From assembly GCA_949511625.1 (NCBI GenBank), contig CATFEX010000021.1, positions 1 to 41,436 of the forward strand: a stretch of 41,436 nucleotides of DNA. The letters run 5' to 3'. How positions within the stretch are numbered: position 1 is the stretch's first letter; the number at the start of each line of letters is the position of its first letter. This document shows, one piece after another, positions 32,362 to 40,293 of this stretch. The position numbers and the translations under genes were made by a program. A model generated the notes under the pieces. That model was not told where the DNA came from. It searched no databases and saw only the letters and a list, made by a program, of their open reading frames with translations. This DNA comes from UBA11891 sp003533785 (GTDB taxonomy: Bacteria > Bacteroidota > Bacteroidia > Flavobacteriales > Flavobacteriaceae).

Positions 32362-32964
32362 TTAGTGGTTTTGTACGGCAACGGTGGCCTTGTGTTGGTC
32401 TAAATCAAAAAAGTAAAGTGAGTAGGATTGTTTTTTTTGGGGATGACTTATCTGAGCCAATCCTTGTTCAAAGGGTTGCACCAATAGCTGTTGATTGAGG
32501 TGAATCCCTGGAAGTTCGGCGGCCTTGTATACGGCTTCTTTGGCTGTCCAAAGCTGAATCAGTTCCGAGGTACTCTGAGCAAAATCTTCTGAATTGTGGA
32601 CAAATTTAGTTTTGATGCGTTGGACCTGTTCACGCAAATACTCCACATCCACCCCAATGGGACCTGGTCCAATACCAATTGCAGCATACCCTCGGGCATG
32701 GGAAATTGAAATGTGTTGACTAGGCAATCTAGGAATCCCAGTCGCATCGTGTTGCATGTCATCTGGGTTAATTCCAGCCTTCAAAAGCAATTGTTGCACC
32801 GCTAATACCCCTACCCGTTTGGATTGGGTTTTAAAGGTATTCAACCGTTTTTGAAGGTGCGGATGAAATCTAAGACCTTGTTTCAATTCTTCCTCTGATT
32901 CTTCAATTTTCCAAACCCAAAGGTTTGCTACAGTACTGATTGAATGGTGAAATGCAAAGGGCAT
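32362..32964 (-). CDS. 4'-phosphopantetheinyl transferase superfamily protein (Sfp-like)
   Basis: This enzyme would attach the phosphopantetheine arm of coenzyme A to a carrier protein. The 200-residue chain has the two Sfp-type motifs: GVDVEYL with Asp106 and Glu108 (Mg binding), and WTAKEAVYKA with Lys142 and Glu143, plus an ISISHARGYAA strand near 85-95. It may be the cell's general holo-ACP synthase, or serve a specialised pathway; no carrier protein gene is nearby. It is first in the run leading to the thiamine transport genes, probably by operon organisation rather than shared biochemistry. Its start faces the ahcY promoter. Confidence 0.9.
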   Translation of the reverse strand: MPFAFHHSISTVANLWVWKIEESEEELKQGLRFHPHLQKRLNTFKTQSKRVGVLAVQQLLLKAGINPDDMQHDATGIPRLPSQHISISHARGYAAIGIGPGPIGVDVEYLREQVQRIKTKFVHNSEDFAQSTSELIQLWTAKEAVYKAAELPGIHLNQQLLVQPFEQGLAQISHPQKKQSYSLYFFDLDQHKATVAVQNH

Positions 32965-32995
32965 TGGGTAGTGGTATAAAAAGGTTGTAATTTTG
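32964..32995 (+). promoter_or_regulatory. Promoter of ahcY
   Basis: TTG at 32964-32966 and TAATTTTG at 32988-32995 (followed by C) are 21 bases apart, a full Bacteroidota promoter match. The start would be near 33001, about 20 bases before the ATG. The -33 element overlaps the start codon region of the divergent phosphopantetheinyl transferase gene. Confidence 0.72.
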
Positions 32996-33020
32996 CGTAT
33001 CTATTTACAAATATAGAACT

Positions 33021-34343
33021 ATGGAAACGAAAACAGAAGCCACTTACCTGCCCTACAAAGTAAAAGACATTAGTTTGGCAGATTGGGGTCGAAAAGAAAT
33101 TCATTTGGCCGAAGCCGAAATGCCAGGCTTGATGGCCTTACGCGAAGAATATGGAGACAGCCAACCTCTTGCAGGCGCCCGAATTGCTGGTTGCTTACAC
33201 ATGACAATACAAACCGCTGTATTGATTGAAACATTAGTGGCTCTAGGTGCTGACGTAACTTGGAGTTCTTGCAATATATTTTCTACCCAAGATCACGCTG
33301 CTGCTGCAATTGCTGCTGCTGGAATACCTGTCTATGCTTGGAAAGGAATGAATGAGGATGAATTTGATTGGTGTATCGAGCAAACCTTATTCTTCGGTGA
33401 AGAAAAAGAACCCCTAAATATGATCCTCGATGACGGAGGTGATTTGACCAATATGGTACTCGATCGTTTTCCCGAGTTGGCAAAAGAGATAAAAGGGCTC
33501 TCTGAAGAAACGACTACTGGGGTTCATCGCTTGTATGAGCGAATGAAGAACGGAACCCTACCCTTACCCGCGATCAACGTAAACGATTCGGTTACCAAGT
33601 CGAAGTTTGACAACAAATACGGATGTAAAGAATCTGCTGTGGATGCTATTCGCCGGGCGACAGACTTGATGATGGCTGGGAAACGTGTGGTTGTTTGCGG
33701 ATATGGAGATGTTGGGAAAGGAACGGCTGCCTCATTTCGTGGAGCAGGTGCCATTGTCACCGTTACTGAAATTGATCCTATCTGTGCCCTTCAAGCCGCT
33801 ATGGATGGCTTTGAGGTTAAGAAGCTCTCTACCGTAGTTGGCAATGCGGATATCGTGATCACTGCTACAGGGAACAAAGACATTCTCAAGGGTCCTGATT
33901 TTTTGGCGATGAAGGACAAAGCCCTTGTCTGTAATATTGGACATTTTGACAATGAAATTGATATGGCTTGGTTGAACGAAAACTACGGAGCGAGTAAATC
34001 AGAAATTAAACCACAAGTAGATCTCTACACTTTGGAAGAAGGAAAAGAGATTATTGTTCTGGCGGAAGGACGTTTAGTCAATTTGGGTTGTGCGACTGGT
34101 CATCCTAGTTTTGTAATGAGTAACTCATTTACCAACCAAACTCTAGCGCAGATTGAGTTGTGGAGTCATTCCGAACAATATGAAAATAAAGTCTATATGT
34201 TACCTAAAATATTGGATGAAAAAGTGGCTGCGCTTCACCTAAAAAACTTAGGTGCTGAATTGGAAAGCCTAAGCACTGAGCAAGCAGGTTACATTGGTGT
34301 GACAGTAGAAGGACCCTACAAGCCTGACTACTATCGCTACTAA
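33021..34343 (+). CDS. ahcY: Adenosylhomocysteinase (SAH hydrolase)
   Basis: This enzyme splits S-adenosylhomocysteine into adenosine and homocysteine, relieving product inhibition of methyltransferases. The 440-residue chain is complete: the N-terminal LADWGRKEIHLAEAEMPGLM, the substrate-domain segment GCLHMTIQTAVLIETL and SSCNIFSTQDHAAAAI, the catalytic region with NVNDSVTKSKFDNKYGC, and the NAD-binding motif VVCGYGDVGKGTA near 226-238. The C-terminus ends in the conserved PDYYRY, which reaches into the neighbouring subunit's NAD site. It is monocistronic, with its own promoter and a strong terminator. Confidence 0.98.
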   Translation: METKTEATYLPYKVKDISLADWGRKEIHLAEAEMPGLMALREEYGDSQPLAGARIAGCLHMTIQTAVLIETLVALGADVTWSSCNIFSTQDHAAAAIAAAGIPVYAWKGMNEDEFDWCIEQTLFFGEEKEPLNMILDDGGDLTNMVLDRFPELAKEIKGLSEETTTGVHRLYERMKNGTLPLPAINVNDSVTKSKFDNKYGCKESAVDAIRRATDLMMAGKRVVVCGYGDVGKGTAASFRGAGAIVTVTEIDPICALQAAMDGFEVKKLSTVVGNADIVITATGNKDILKGPDFLAMKDKALVCNIGHFDNEIDMAWLNENYGASKSEIKPQVDLYTLEEGKEIIVLAEGRLVNLGCATGHPSFVMSNSFTNQTLAQIELWSHSEQYENKVYMLPKILDEKVAALHLKNLGAELESLSTEQAGYIGVTVEGPYKPDYYRY

Positions 34344-34367
34344 TAACGACAGTCTATATTCTATAAT

Positions 34368-34393
34368 AAACCCACTTTAAAGTGGGTTTTTTT
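34368..34393 (+). terminator. Rho-independent terminator after ahcY
   Basis: A perfect 22-base palindrome at 34368-34389 (AAACCCACTTT and its complement) runs into a T-tract ending at 34393. A -7-like TATCTTTG follows at 34401-34408 and may serve the next gene. Confidence 0.9.
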
Positions 34394-34426
34394 GTTTTCT
34401 TATCTTTGAGAAAACCCCAATATATT

Positions 34427-35638
34427 ATGATTCGCTTTTTCTTGTGTAGCGTACTGTTACTTTCATTATTTAATCCTCTATCGGCACAAGAGACGATTGG
34501 CTCTTTTTCGAAGGAGAAACTGAAAGCCTTTGAAGATTTCCTAGAAGAAGAAATTAATTTTCAGAAATTAGCCGGTGTAGAAGTCCTGATCTTTCAAAAT
34601 GACACCGTGGTATGGCACAGTGTACAGGGCTATCAAAACCTTGAGGAAAAAACTCCTTTAGAAAAAAACAGCCTCTATTATATCCAATCGATGACCAAGC
34701 CAATTATAAGCTTAGCCATCATGCAATTGGTAGACCAAGGCTTGATTGCTTTAGACGATCCCGTTGCCAAATATATCCCAGAAGCATCGAACTTACGAAT
34801 CACAAAAAACCCTCAAAAGGGCAAAAACAGCCCCTTCGTCCCGGCTCAAAAAACCCTTCAGATTAAACATTTGTTAACCCATACTGGCGGGTTATCACAT
34901 GGCTTGGGAAACACTCTTTTAGACAAAGAGTTATTTCAAGCCCTATACGGTGAAACCCTTGATTATACGTTGCATGACACTATTGAAAGTCGAGTCGCTA
35001 CCTTATTAGAATTTCCCCTTATTGGACAGATAGGTGCCCAATGGCATTACAGTGCCAGTACTGACTTACTAGCTCTAATTGTGCAACGGGTAAGCCAACA
35101 AAGCATTCCCAGTTATTTAAAACAATATATTTTTGATCCGCTAGGGATGCAAGATACAGGCTATAATTTATCAGAGTCACAAGCCAAAAGGATGATGCAA
35201 TTACATGTGGTTGGAGCTGATGGAAATATTCAGATAAGCAAAGAACAAGTACCGACAAAGGGCAATACAGTCTATGGGGGAACCCATGGGCTATTTTCTT
35301 CCCCTAAAGATTACGCAAAGTTTTGCCAATTATTTTTGAATCAAGGCAAGATGAATAATCAAACGCTTATATCCCCAGAAATGGCTCTAAAAATGAGAAG
35401 CAATATGGTTGGAAATCTATTGGGAAACTCTCGAGGGTTTGGATATGGATTTGGTGTTTTAAGAGGAAACGTAAGCCCAATAAAGAAAGGACAATTTTAT
35501 TGGAATGGCTATTTCAGAACCCATTTTATTGTGGATCCCAAGAAGAATTTTGCAGCTATACTCATGACCCAAAAATTCCCATACAGTCAAGAGTATGGTA
35601 AACAGCTCAATAAATGGATTTATGCAGCCTTGGAATAG
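34427..35638 (+). CDS. Secreted serine hydrolase, beta-lactamase (class C) family
   Basis: This is a 403-residue protein with a signal peptide (MIRFFLCSVLLLSLFNPLSA) and the AmpC-like fold. The catalytic SxxK is SMTK at 88-91, and the Tyr motif is YSAS at 208-211 in place of YxN. The KTG-equivalent is not obvious by eye, although the C-terminal part (RTHFIVDPKKNFAAILMTQ) fits the family. The substrate could be a peptide, ester or lactam; these proteins are often esterases or peptidases rather than resistance enzymes. I use ATG 34427 because it opens the signal peptide; the frame upstream runs into the ahcY terminator. Confidence 0.87.
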   Translation: MIRFFLCSVLLLSLFNPLSAQETIGSFSKEKLKAFEDFLEEEINFQKLAGVEVLIFQNDTVVWHSVQGYQNLEEKTPLEKNSLYYIQSMTKPIISLAIMQLVDQGLIALDDPVAKYIPEASNLRITKNPQKGKNSPFVPAQKTLQIKHLLTHTGGLSHGLGNTLLDKELFQALYGETLDYTLHDTIESRVATLLEFPLIGQIGAQWHYSASTDLLALIVQRVSQQSIPSYLKQYIFDPLGMQDTGYNLSESQAKRMMQLHVVGADGNIQISKEQVPTKGNTVYGGTHGLFSSPKDYAKFCQLFLNQGKMNNQTLISPEMALKMRSNMVGNLLGNSRGFGYGFGVLRGNVSPIKKGQFYWNGYFRTHFIVDPKKNFAAILMTQKFPYSQEYGKQLNKWIYAALE

Positions 35639-35644
35639 AAACAA

Positions 35645-35668
35645 AAAACCCATCATATGATGGGTTTT
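35645..35668. terminator. Bidirectional terminator between the serine hydrolase and rpmA
   Basis: A perfect 24-base palindrome (AAAACCCATCAT and its complement) lies between the two convergent genes. On the minus strand the stem is followed by TTTTTTGT, and on the plus strand the stem ends in four T's, so it can stop both transcripts, with the rpmA direction stronger. Confidence 0.85.
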
Positions 35669-35691
35669 ATATTCTTAATTTTTAAAGCTAT

Positions 35692-35952
35692 TTACGCTTC
35701 AAATGGGAGGATAGACACATATGATTTGTTGTCTCGCTTTTTAGTAAACTGCACCACACCGTCTACTTTAGCATGCAATGTATGGTCTTTCCCCAGGTAC
35801 ACATTTTCACCAGGGTTGTGAGCCGTGCCGCGTTGGCGAACGATGATGTTTCCAGCTCGTGCGGCTTGTCCCCCAAAGATTTTGACCCCGAGGCGTTTCG
35901 ATTCGGATTCTCTTCCGTTTTTAGAACTCCCTACTCCTTTTTTATGAGCCAT
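35692..35952 (-). CDS. rpmA: Large ribosomal subunit protein L27 (bL27)
   Basis: L27 reaches toward the peptidyl transferase centre. The 86-residue sequence is complete and canonical: AHKKGVGSSKNGRESESKR, GQAARAGNIIVRQRGT and NVYLGKDHTLHA. The N-terminus has no cleavable extension of the Firmicutes type. It lies 20 bases downstream of rplU in the usual rplU-rpmA order, and a bidirectional terminator follows. Confidence 0.98.
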   Translation of the reverse strand: MAHKKGVGSSKNGRESESKRLGVKIFGGQAARAGNIIVRQRGTAHNPGENVYLGKDHTLHAKVDGVVQFTKKRDNKSYVSILPFEA

Positions 35953-35972
35953 GATTATTGGTTTTTATTAGA

Positions 35973-36539
35973 TTAACTTAATGCTTTGATTAGGTCGGCT
36001 TTCTTCATGGAAGAGTAGCCTGCAATGTCTTTGTCTTTTGCCATTGCTTTTAGTTCGGCAACAGTTTTTGAAGATAAATCTGATTTGGCTGCCGTCTTTT
36101 TAGGGGCCGTTTTCTTAGGCGTTGTTTCTTTTTTAGAAGGAACCTCCTTTTTGGCTGCGACTTTGACCTTTGGTTTTTCTTCTTTTACTGGAGCTGATTT
36201 TTTAGGCGCTGCCGCTTTCTTGGGACCACTAGCCGTAATTCGTTCAATAATCAATTCTGTTAGGGCTTGTCTGTGTCCGTTTTTGACACGATATCCTTTG
36301 CGTCGTTTCTTTTTGAATACAATAACCTTATCTCCTTTAAGGTGATGGGTTACCTTGGCTTCTACGGAAGCACCTGTTATAGCCGGGGCGCCAACAGTCA
36401 CTTTCTTTCCATCATCTAATAATAATACATTGTCAAAGGAAACCTTGGCTCCTTCTTTTGCATCGAGACGATGTACGAAAAGCTTTTGGTCTTGCGCAAC
36501 TTTAAATTGCTGCCCTGCTATCTCTACAATTGCGTACAT
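35973..36539 (-). CDS. rplU: Large ribosomal subunit protein L21 (bL21) with C-terminal extension
   Basis: L21 binds 23S rRNA in the 50S subunit. The first about 103 residues are a normal L21 (YAIVEIAGQQFKVAQDQKLF, VIVFKKKRRKGYRVKNGHRQ). The chain continues to 188 residues: a Lys/Ala/Pro-rich, highly basic linker (about 108-152), then a 35-residue module (154-188) with LSSKTVAELKAMAK and GYSSMKKADLIKAL. That module matches the end of S2 in this window at 28 of 34 aligned positions. A full promoter precedes the gene; rpmA follows. Confidence 0.97.
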   Translation of the reverse strand: MYAIVEIAGQQFKVAQDQKLFVHRLDAKEGAKVSFDNVLLLDDGKKVTVGAPAITGASVEAKVTHHLKGDKVIVFKKKRRKGYRVKNGHRQALTELIIERITASGPKKAAAPKKSAPVKEEKPKVKVAAKKEVPSKKETTPKKTAPKKTAAKSDLSSKTVAELKAMAKDKDIAGYSSMKKADLIKALS

Positions 36540-36559
36540 TTTGGTCTGTTTTTGGACGG

Positions 36560-36589
36560 CAAATATACGGTTTTTGCTTCAATCTACAA
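36560..36589 (-). promoter_or_regulatory. Promoter of rplU-rpmA
   Basis: On the minus strand, TTG (36589-36587) and TATATTTG (36567-36560, followed by CC) are separated by 19 bases, an excellent Bacteroidota promoter. The leader would be about 15 bases. Confidence 0.78.
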
Positions 36590-36605
36590 GAGTAGAAGTC
36601 AATTC

Positions 36606-36992
36606 CTATCTACGTTCTCGATCTATCAAATAATCCAAAGAATATTGTCCTGGACCTGTCATAAAGATAAGTATGTAACCAAAGAGGTACAGGAGGGCTT
36701 TTTCCATTTCTGGAAAAGGATCGCCTGCGTGGGTAATAAACCCCGCTACGAACATCGCCACAATGGGAAATAGGCATGCCCATCGGGTTTTGTAGCCCAT
36801 AATAATGAAAATAGGAGCAAAAACTTCTGCCACAACAACGAGATATAAAGACAGTGCAGGTCCCAAGCCTATGGGATCACCAAAATCTATTTGGTCTGCA
36901 AACAATCGTTGCCATTTATCGAGGCCATGAGTTAAGAAAAATGAGGAGAGGACTACCCGCCACATCAGCAGGCCTGCATTTGGATTAAACAT
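36606..36992 (-). CDS. DoxX family membrane protein
   Basis: This 128-residue membrane protein has four hydrophobic segments and a DoxX-type opening, NAGLLMWRVVLSSFFLTHGLDKW, with the conserved Arg, His and Gly. Residues from about 45 on include a VAEVFAPIFIIMGYKTRWA stretch typical of the family. DoxX-like proteins are linked loosely to redox or membrane stress functions; no activity can be stated here. It follows rfbB by 12 bases and ends before the rplU promoter, so it is probably the last gene of the rhamnose operon by transcription only. Confidence 0.85.
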   Translation of the reverse strand: MFNPNAGLLMWRVVLSSFFLTHGLDKWQRLFADQIDFGDPIGLGPALSLYLVVVAEVFAPIFIIMGYKTRWACLFPIVAMFVAGFITHAGDPFPEMEKALLYLFGYILIFMTGPGQYSLDYLIDRERR

Positions 36993-37004
36993 AACTGAAT
37001 TTCT

Positions 37005-38006
37005 TTAAGATTTGTATTGATTAAGATACCAAAGAATCGTCTCTTCTAACGCATCATCAAAGGAAGTTTTTGGTTCCCAACCCAACTCATCTTTTAGTTT
37101 GGAAGCATCAATCGCATAGCGATAGTCGTGTCCTTTTCGGTCTGTGACATAAGAGATCAATACTTCCGATGTGCCTTTTGGGTTTCCCAATAAAATGTCA
37201 GATCGAAGAATTAATTGATGGACCAGATCAATATTTCGAAGTTCATTATTACCTCCCACGGTATAGGTTTCTCCTGGGGTGCCGTTGTGAAAAATACAAT
37301 CAATGGCACTAATATGGTCTTTGACATAGAGCCAATCACGAATATTGATACCCTTCCCATAGATGGGTAATTTTTTGCCTGCTACAATATTTTTAATGAA
37401 AAGGGGGATCAACTTTTCAGCATGTTGATGGGGCCCAAAATTATTGGAACAATTGGAAATCAGTATAGGAAGTTGATAGGTGTGGTAATAGGCCCTAACA
37501 AAATGATCGGAGCTGGCTTTGGAGGCTGAATAAGGGGAACGTGGGTCGTAGGAGGTGTTCTCCGAAAAAGTTCCTGTCTGGCCTAGACTTCCAAAAACCT
37601 CATCCGTAGAAATGTGATAAAAGCGATGATGAGACCTATTATCTTGCCAATACTCCTTAGCGGCTTGAAGTAGATTGAGGGTTCCCATGATATTTGTTTC
37701 TGCAAAAATTGCAGGGTTTTCAATGGAATTATCGACGTGGGATTCGGCGGCTAAATGGATAACGTGATCAATAGGCTGTTTTTCAAATAATTCTTGTACC
37801 GCTTGGCGATCTGTGATATCAGCTTTGATAAAGGTGTAATTCTTCTGCTGAGCTATAGTGTCCAGTACACTCAAATCAGCGGCATAGGTCAAATTGTCTA
37901 CATTGAGGATATGGTAATGAGGATACTTATCAACCATATAAAGCACCAAGTGGGAACCAATAAAGCCTGCGCCACCCGTTATCAGTATTGTTTGTTTTTT
38001 ATCCAT
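37005..38006 (-). CDS. rfbB: dTDP-glucose 4,6-dehydratase
   Basis: This is the second step of dTDP-L-rhamnose synthesis. From ATG 38006 it is 333 residues, an extended SDR. The NAD motif GGAGFIGSH is at the N-terminus, HLAAESHVDNSIENP follows, the active site reads STDEVFGSLG, and YSASKASSDHFVRAYYHTY carries the Tyr and Lys. NCSNNFGPHQHAEKLIPLFI is also diagnostic. I rejected the longer frame to 38066 because its extra 20 residues precede the Rossmann motif and lie in rfbD. It overlaps the end of rfbD by 8 bases, indicating coupling. Confidence 0.96.
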   Translation of the reverse strand: MDKKQTILITGGAGFIGSHLVLYMVDKYPHYHILNVDNLTYAADLSVLDTIAQQKNYTFIKADITDRQAVQELFEKQPIDHVIHLAAESHVDNSIENPAIFAETNIMGTLNLLQAAKEYWQDNRSHHRFYHISTDEVFGSLGQTGTFSENTSYDPRSPYSASKASSDHFVRAYYHTYQLPILISNCSNNFGPHQHAEKLIPLFIKNIVAGKKLPIYGKGINIRDWLYVKDHISAIDCIFHNGTPGETYTVGGNNELRNIDLVHQLILRSDILLGNPKGTSEVLISYVTDRKGHDYRYAIDASKLKDELGWEPKTSFDDALEETILWYLNQYKS

Positions 38007-38859
38007 CGATAAGTTGTTCCAAGCATTCGCCAAGGGCCTCTTGCCAAGGGCGGGGTGAGATACCAAGATAAGACTGGATTTTGGATGTTCCTAATACAGA
38101 ACGTTTGGGGCGAGGAGCCAGAGTTTGATGTTTTTCGGATGAAATAGGAACGACTTGCTTATTAATTTTGGCCTGTTTGAGGGTTTCTTTTGCAAAATCA
38201 CTCCAATTGGTTACCCCTTGATTTGAAAAATGAAATATTTCATTTTGGGCCGGATAATTAACCAATAGTTCTAAAGAAATAGCCGCTAAATCGGGGCCAA
38301 AGGTAGGTGATCCCCATTGGTCATTGACCACTTTCAACGGTTGATTGGATTGGGCCAAACGCAAGATCGTTTTTACAAAGTTTTTACCATATGGACTGAA
38401 CAACCAAGAGGTTCGAATAAGAACCGTTGGAAAATCAGACTGTTGTATTTGGGATTCTCCTGCTGCTTTGGATTGCGCATAGATTCCTTTTGGCAAAATT
38501 GTGTCACTTTCATTATTAAAACCCTTTTTTTGTTGGTTAAAAACATAGTCTGTAGAAAAAAATAAAATCTTCATTTTATTTTTTTTTCCTACAAAAAGAA
38601 GGTTTTCAATTGCTTGTTTGTTGACAGCATAGGCCTGGGATTTTTCTTTTTCCGCTTGATCCACTTGGGTGTATGCCGCTGTGTTAATTATGGTATTTAT
38701 TTGGTGTTTTTGGACATAGAATTCCACCGTACCTATCTCACAGATGTTGACTTCTTCTTTCGAGGGAAAAAAGAATATCCATTCAGGACGATTGGAGGTT
38801 AGATTTTGAAAACATTGCCCCAGTTGCCCACTCCCTCCAGTGACCAAGATTCTATTCAT
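37999..38859 (-). CDS. rfbD: dTDP-4-dehydrorhamnose reductase
   Basis: This is the last step of dTDP-L-rhamnose synthesis. From ATG 38859 the protein has 286 residues. It begins MNRILVTGGSGQLGQCF, with the nucleotide motif, followed by NTAAYTQVDQAEKE, FSTDYVFN and the YAQSKAAGE active site, then RTSWLFSPYGKNFVKTIL. The start was placed at the second ATG because it gives the standard N-terminus; the upstream seven codons lie within rfbC. It overlaps rfbC and rfbB by 8 bases each, so the three are translationally coupled. Confidence 0.95.
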   Translation of the reverse strand: MNRILVTGGSGQLGQCFQNLTSNRPEWIFFFPSKEEVNICEIGTVEFYVQKHQINTIINTAAYTQVDQAEKEKSQAYAVNKQAIENLLFVGKKNKMKILFFSTDYVFNQQKKGFNNESDTILPKGIYAQSKAAGESQIQQSDFPTVLIRTSWLFSPYGKNFVKTILRLAQSNQPLKVVNDQWGSPTFGPDLAAISLELLVNYPAQNEIFHFSNQGVTNWSDFAKETLKQAKINKQVVPISSEKHQTLAPRPKRSVLGTSKIQSYLGISPRPWQEALGECLEQLIDG

Positions 38860-39424
38860 ACAACGGAGTATTGGAATCAAACAAAACGGCTTCTTCCAAG
38901 AAAGGGTTTTGCTTGTCTTTTTCGGAAACGAGCCAATCCTTTTCTGGCAGTTGCCAGTCTATGGCTAAAAAGGGATCATCAAATTGGAGGCTCTTCTCGC
39001 TTTCTTGATGATAGTAATTGTCCACCTTGTATTGAAAAATGGAGGTTGGACTTAGGGTACTGTATCCGTGGGCAAATCCTCTTGGGATAAATAATTGTAA
39101 ATTATTTTCATCGCTCAGTTCTAGGGCAAAACTTTTTTTGAAGGTCATGGAGTTGGGTCGTAAATCGACCACTACATCCCAAACCTTTCCATGAACCACC
39201 CTTACTAATTTGGATTGAGCATGAGGGGGTAATTGATAATGCAAGCCTCTAATTACACCATAGGTTGAAAACGATTCATTGTCTTGAATAAAATCTGCTT
39301 TGTGACCCAGTGCTTGTTCCAAGACATCGAGGCGAAAACTTTCTGAGAACGACCCACGCTTGTCGGAAAAAACAGCTGGTTGAAGAATCAATAATCCTTT
39401 AATAGGAGTTTTTTTGATTTCCAT
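38852..39424 (-). CDS. rfbC: dTDP-4-dehydrorhamnose 3,5-epimerase
   Basis: This cupin-fold epimerase is the third step of the rhamnose pathway. At 190 residues it has the expected length, with the signatures GSFSESFR near 25-32, FIQDNESFSTYGVIRGLHYQ (with the active-site His) and VVDLRPNS, then IPRGFAHGYSTLS carrying further conserved residues. Its ATG shares one base with the rfbA stop codon and its end overlaps rfbD by 8 bases. Confidence 0.96.
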   Translation of the reverse strand: MEIKKTPIKGLLILQPAVFSDKRGSFSESFRLDVLEQALGHKADFIQDNESFSTYGVIRGLHYQLPPHAQSKLVRVVHGKVWDVVVDLRPNSMTFKKSFALELSDENNLQLFIPRGFAHGYSTLSPTSIFQYKVDNYYHQESEKSLQFDDPFLAIDWQLPEKDWLVSEKDKQNPFLEEAVLFDSNTPLYE

Positions 39425-40293
39425 TAGTCTTCATATCGTTTGATTAGGTATTGTCCGTAGGAAGTATTCTCCATGGCTTTGGCTTGCTCAAGGATTTGTT
39501 TTTGGGAAATGAAGCCTTTTTGAAAAGCAACTTCTTCCAAACAACCTATTTTTAGTCCTTGCCTTTTCTCAATGGTTTGGATGAATTGAGAGGCCTCCAT
39601 TAGTGATTCGTGGGTTCCAGTATCTAACCAAGCGTGACCCCTGCCTAAGATTTCTACATCTAAGTTTTCTTTTTCCAAATAGACCTGGTTAATGTCGCTA
39701 ATTTCTAATTCCCTGCGCTCACTGGGTTTTATTGATTTAGCAATCTCAACCACCGAATTGGGATAGAAATACAATCCTACAACAGCATAGTTACTCTTTG
39801 GATTCATTGGTTTTTCTTCAATGAAATTTGCTTTTCCCTGCTTATCAAAAGAAATGACGCCATAGCGTTCTGGATTGTCCACGTGATAGCCAAAGATAGT
39901 TGCTCTATGGGATGCTGCTGCTTTAGCCTCTAGTAGTTTGTTTTCCAAACCAGCACCATAAAAAAGGTTATCACCAAGGATTAAAACAACTGGATCTTCG
40001 CCAATAAAAGAAGCCCCAATTAAAAAGGCCTCTGCGATTCCGTTGGGCTGGTCTTGTTCCGCATAACTTAAGTTGATGCCCCACTGCTCCCCATCGCCCA
40101 AAAGGCGTTTAAAAAGGGGAAGATCTATTGGAGTGGAAATAAGGAGTATTTCTCGAATGCCTGCCTGTAATATAACCGATAGAGGGTAATAAATCATCGG
40201 TTTGTCGTGAATGGGAAGCAATTGCTTTGATAATCCCTTGGTGACAGGGAACAATCTTGAGCCCGTTCCGCCGGCAAGAAGAATAGCTTTCAC
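39424..40293 (-). CDS. rfbA: Glucose-1-phosphate thymidylyltransferase
   Basis: This enzyme makes dTDP-glucose from glucose-1-phosphate and dTTP, the first step of dTDP-rhamnose synthesis. The 289-residue chain starts with the nucleotidyltransferase motif LAGGTGSRLFPVTKGLSKQL, followed by MIYYPLS, the catalytic region LILGDNLFYG and VGLYFYPNSV, then GRGHAWLDTGTHESL. These identify RfbA/RmlA. It lies one base downstream of the cytidylyltransferase-like gene and is first of the rfbA-C-D-B order. Confidence 0.96.
   Translation of the reverse strand: MKAILLAGGTGSRLFPVTKGLSKQLLPIHDKPMIYYPLSVILQAGIREILLISTPIDLPLFKRLLGDGEQWGINLSYAEQDQPNGIAEAFLIGASFIGEDPVVLILGDNLFYGAGLENKLLEAKAAASHRATIFGYHVDNPERYGVISFDKQGKANFIEEKPMNPKSNYAVVGLYFYPNSVVEIAKSIKPSERRELEISDINQVYLEKENLDVEILGRGHAWLDTGTHESLMEASQFIQTIEKRQGLKIGCLEEVAFQKGFISQKQILEQAKAMENTSYGQYLIKRYED

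Noticed and set aside
34427..35638. Antibiotic-resistance beta-lactamase
   Set aside because: The SxxK and Tyr motifs define only the broad serine hydrolase family; the third motif is not clear and no ampR-like regulator is nearby.
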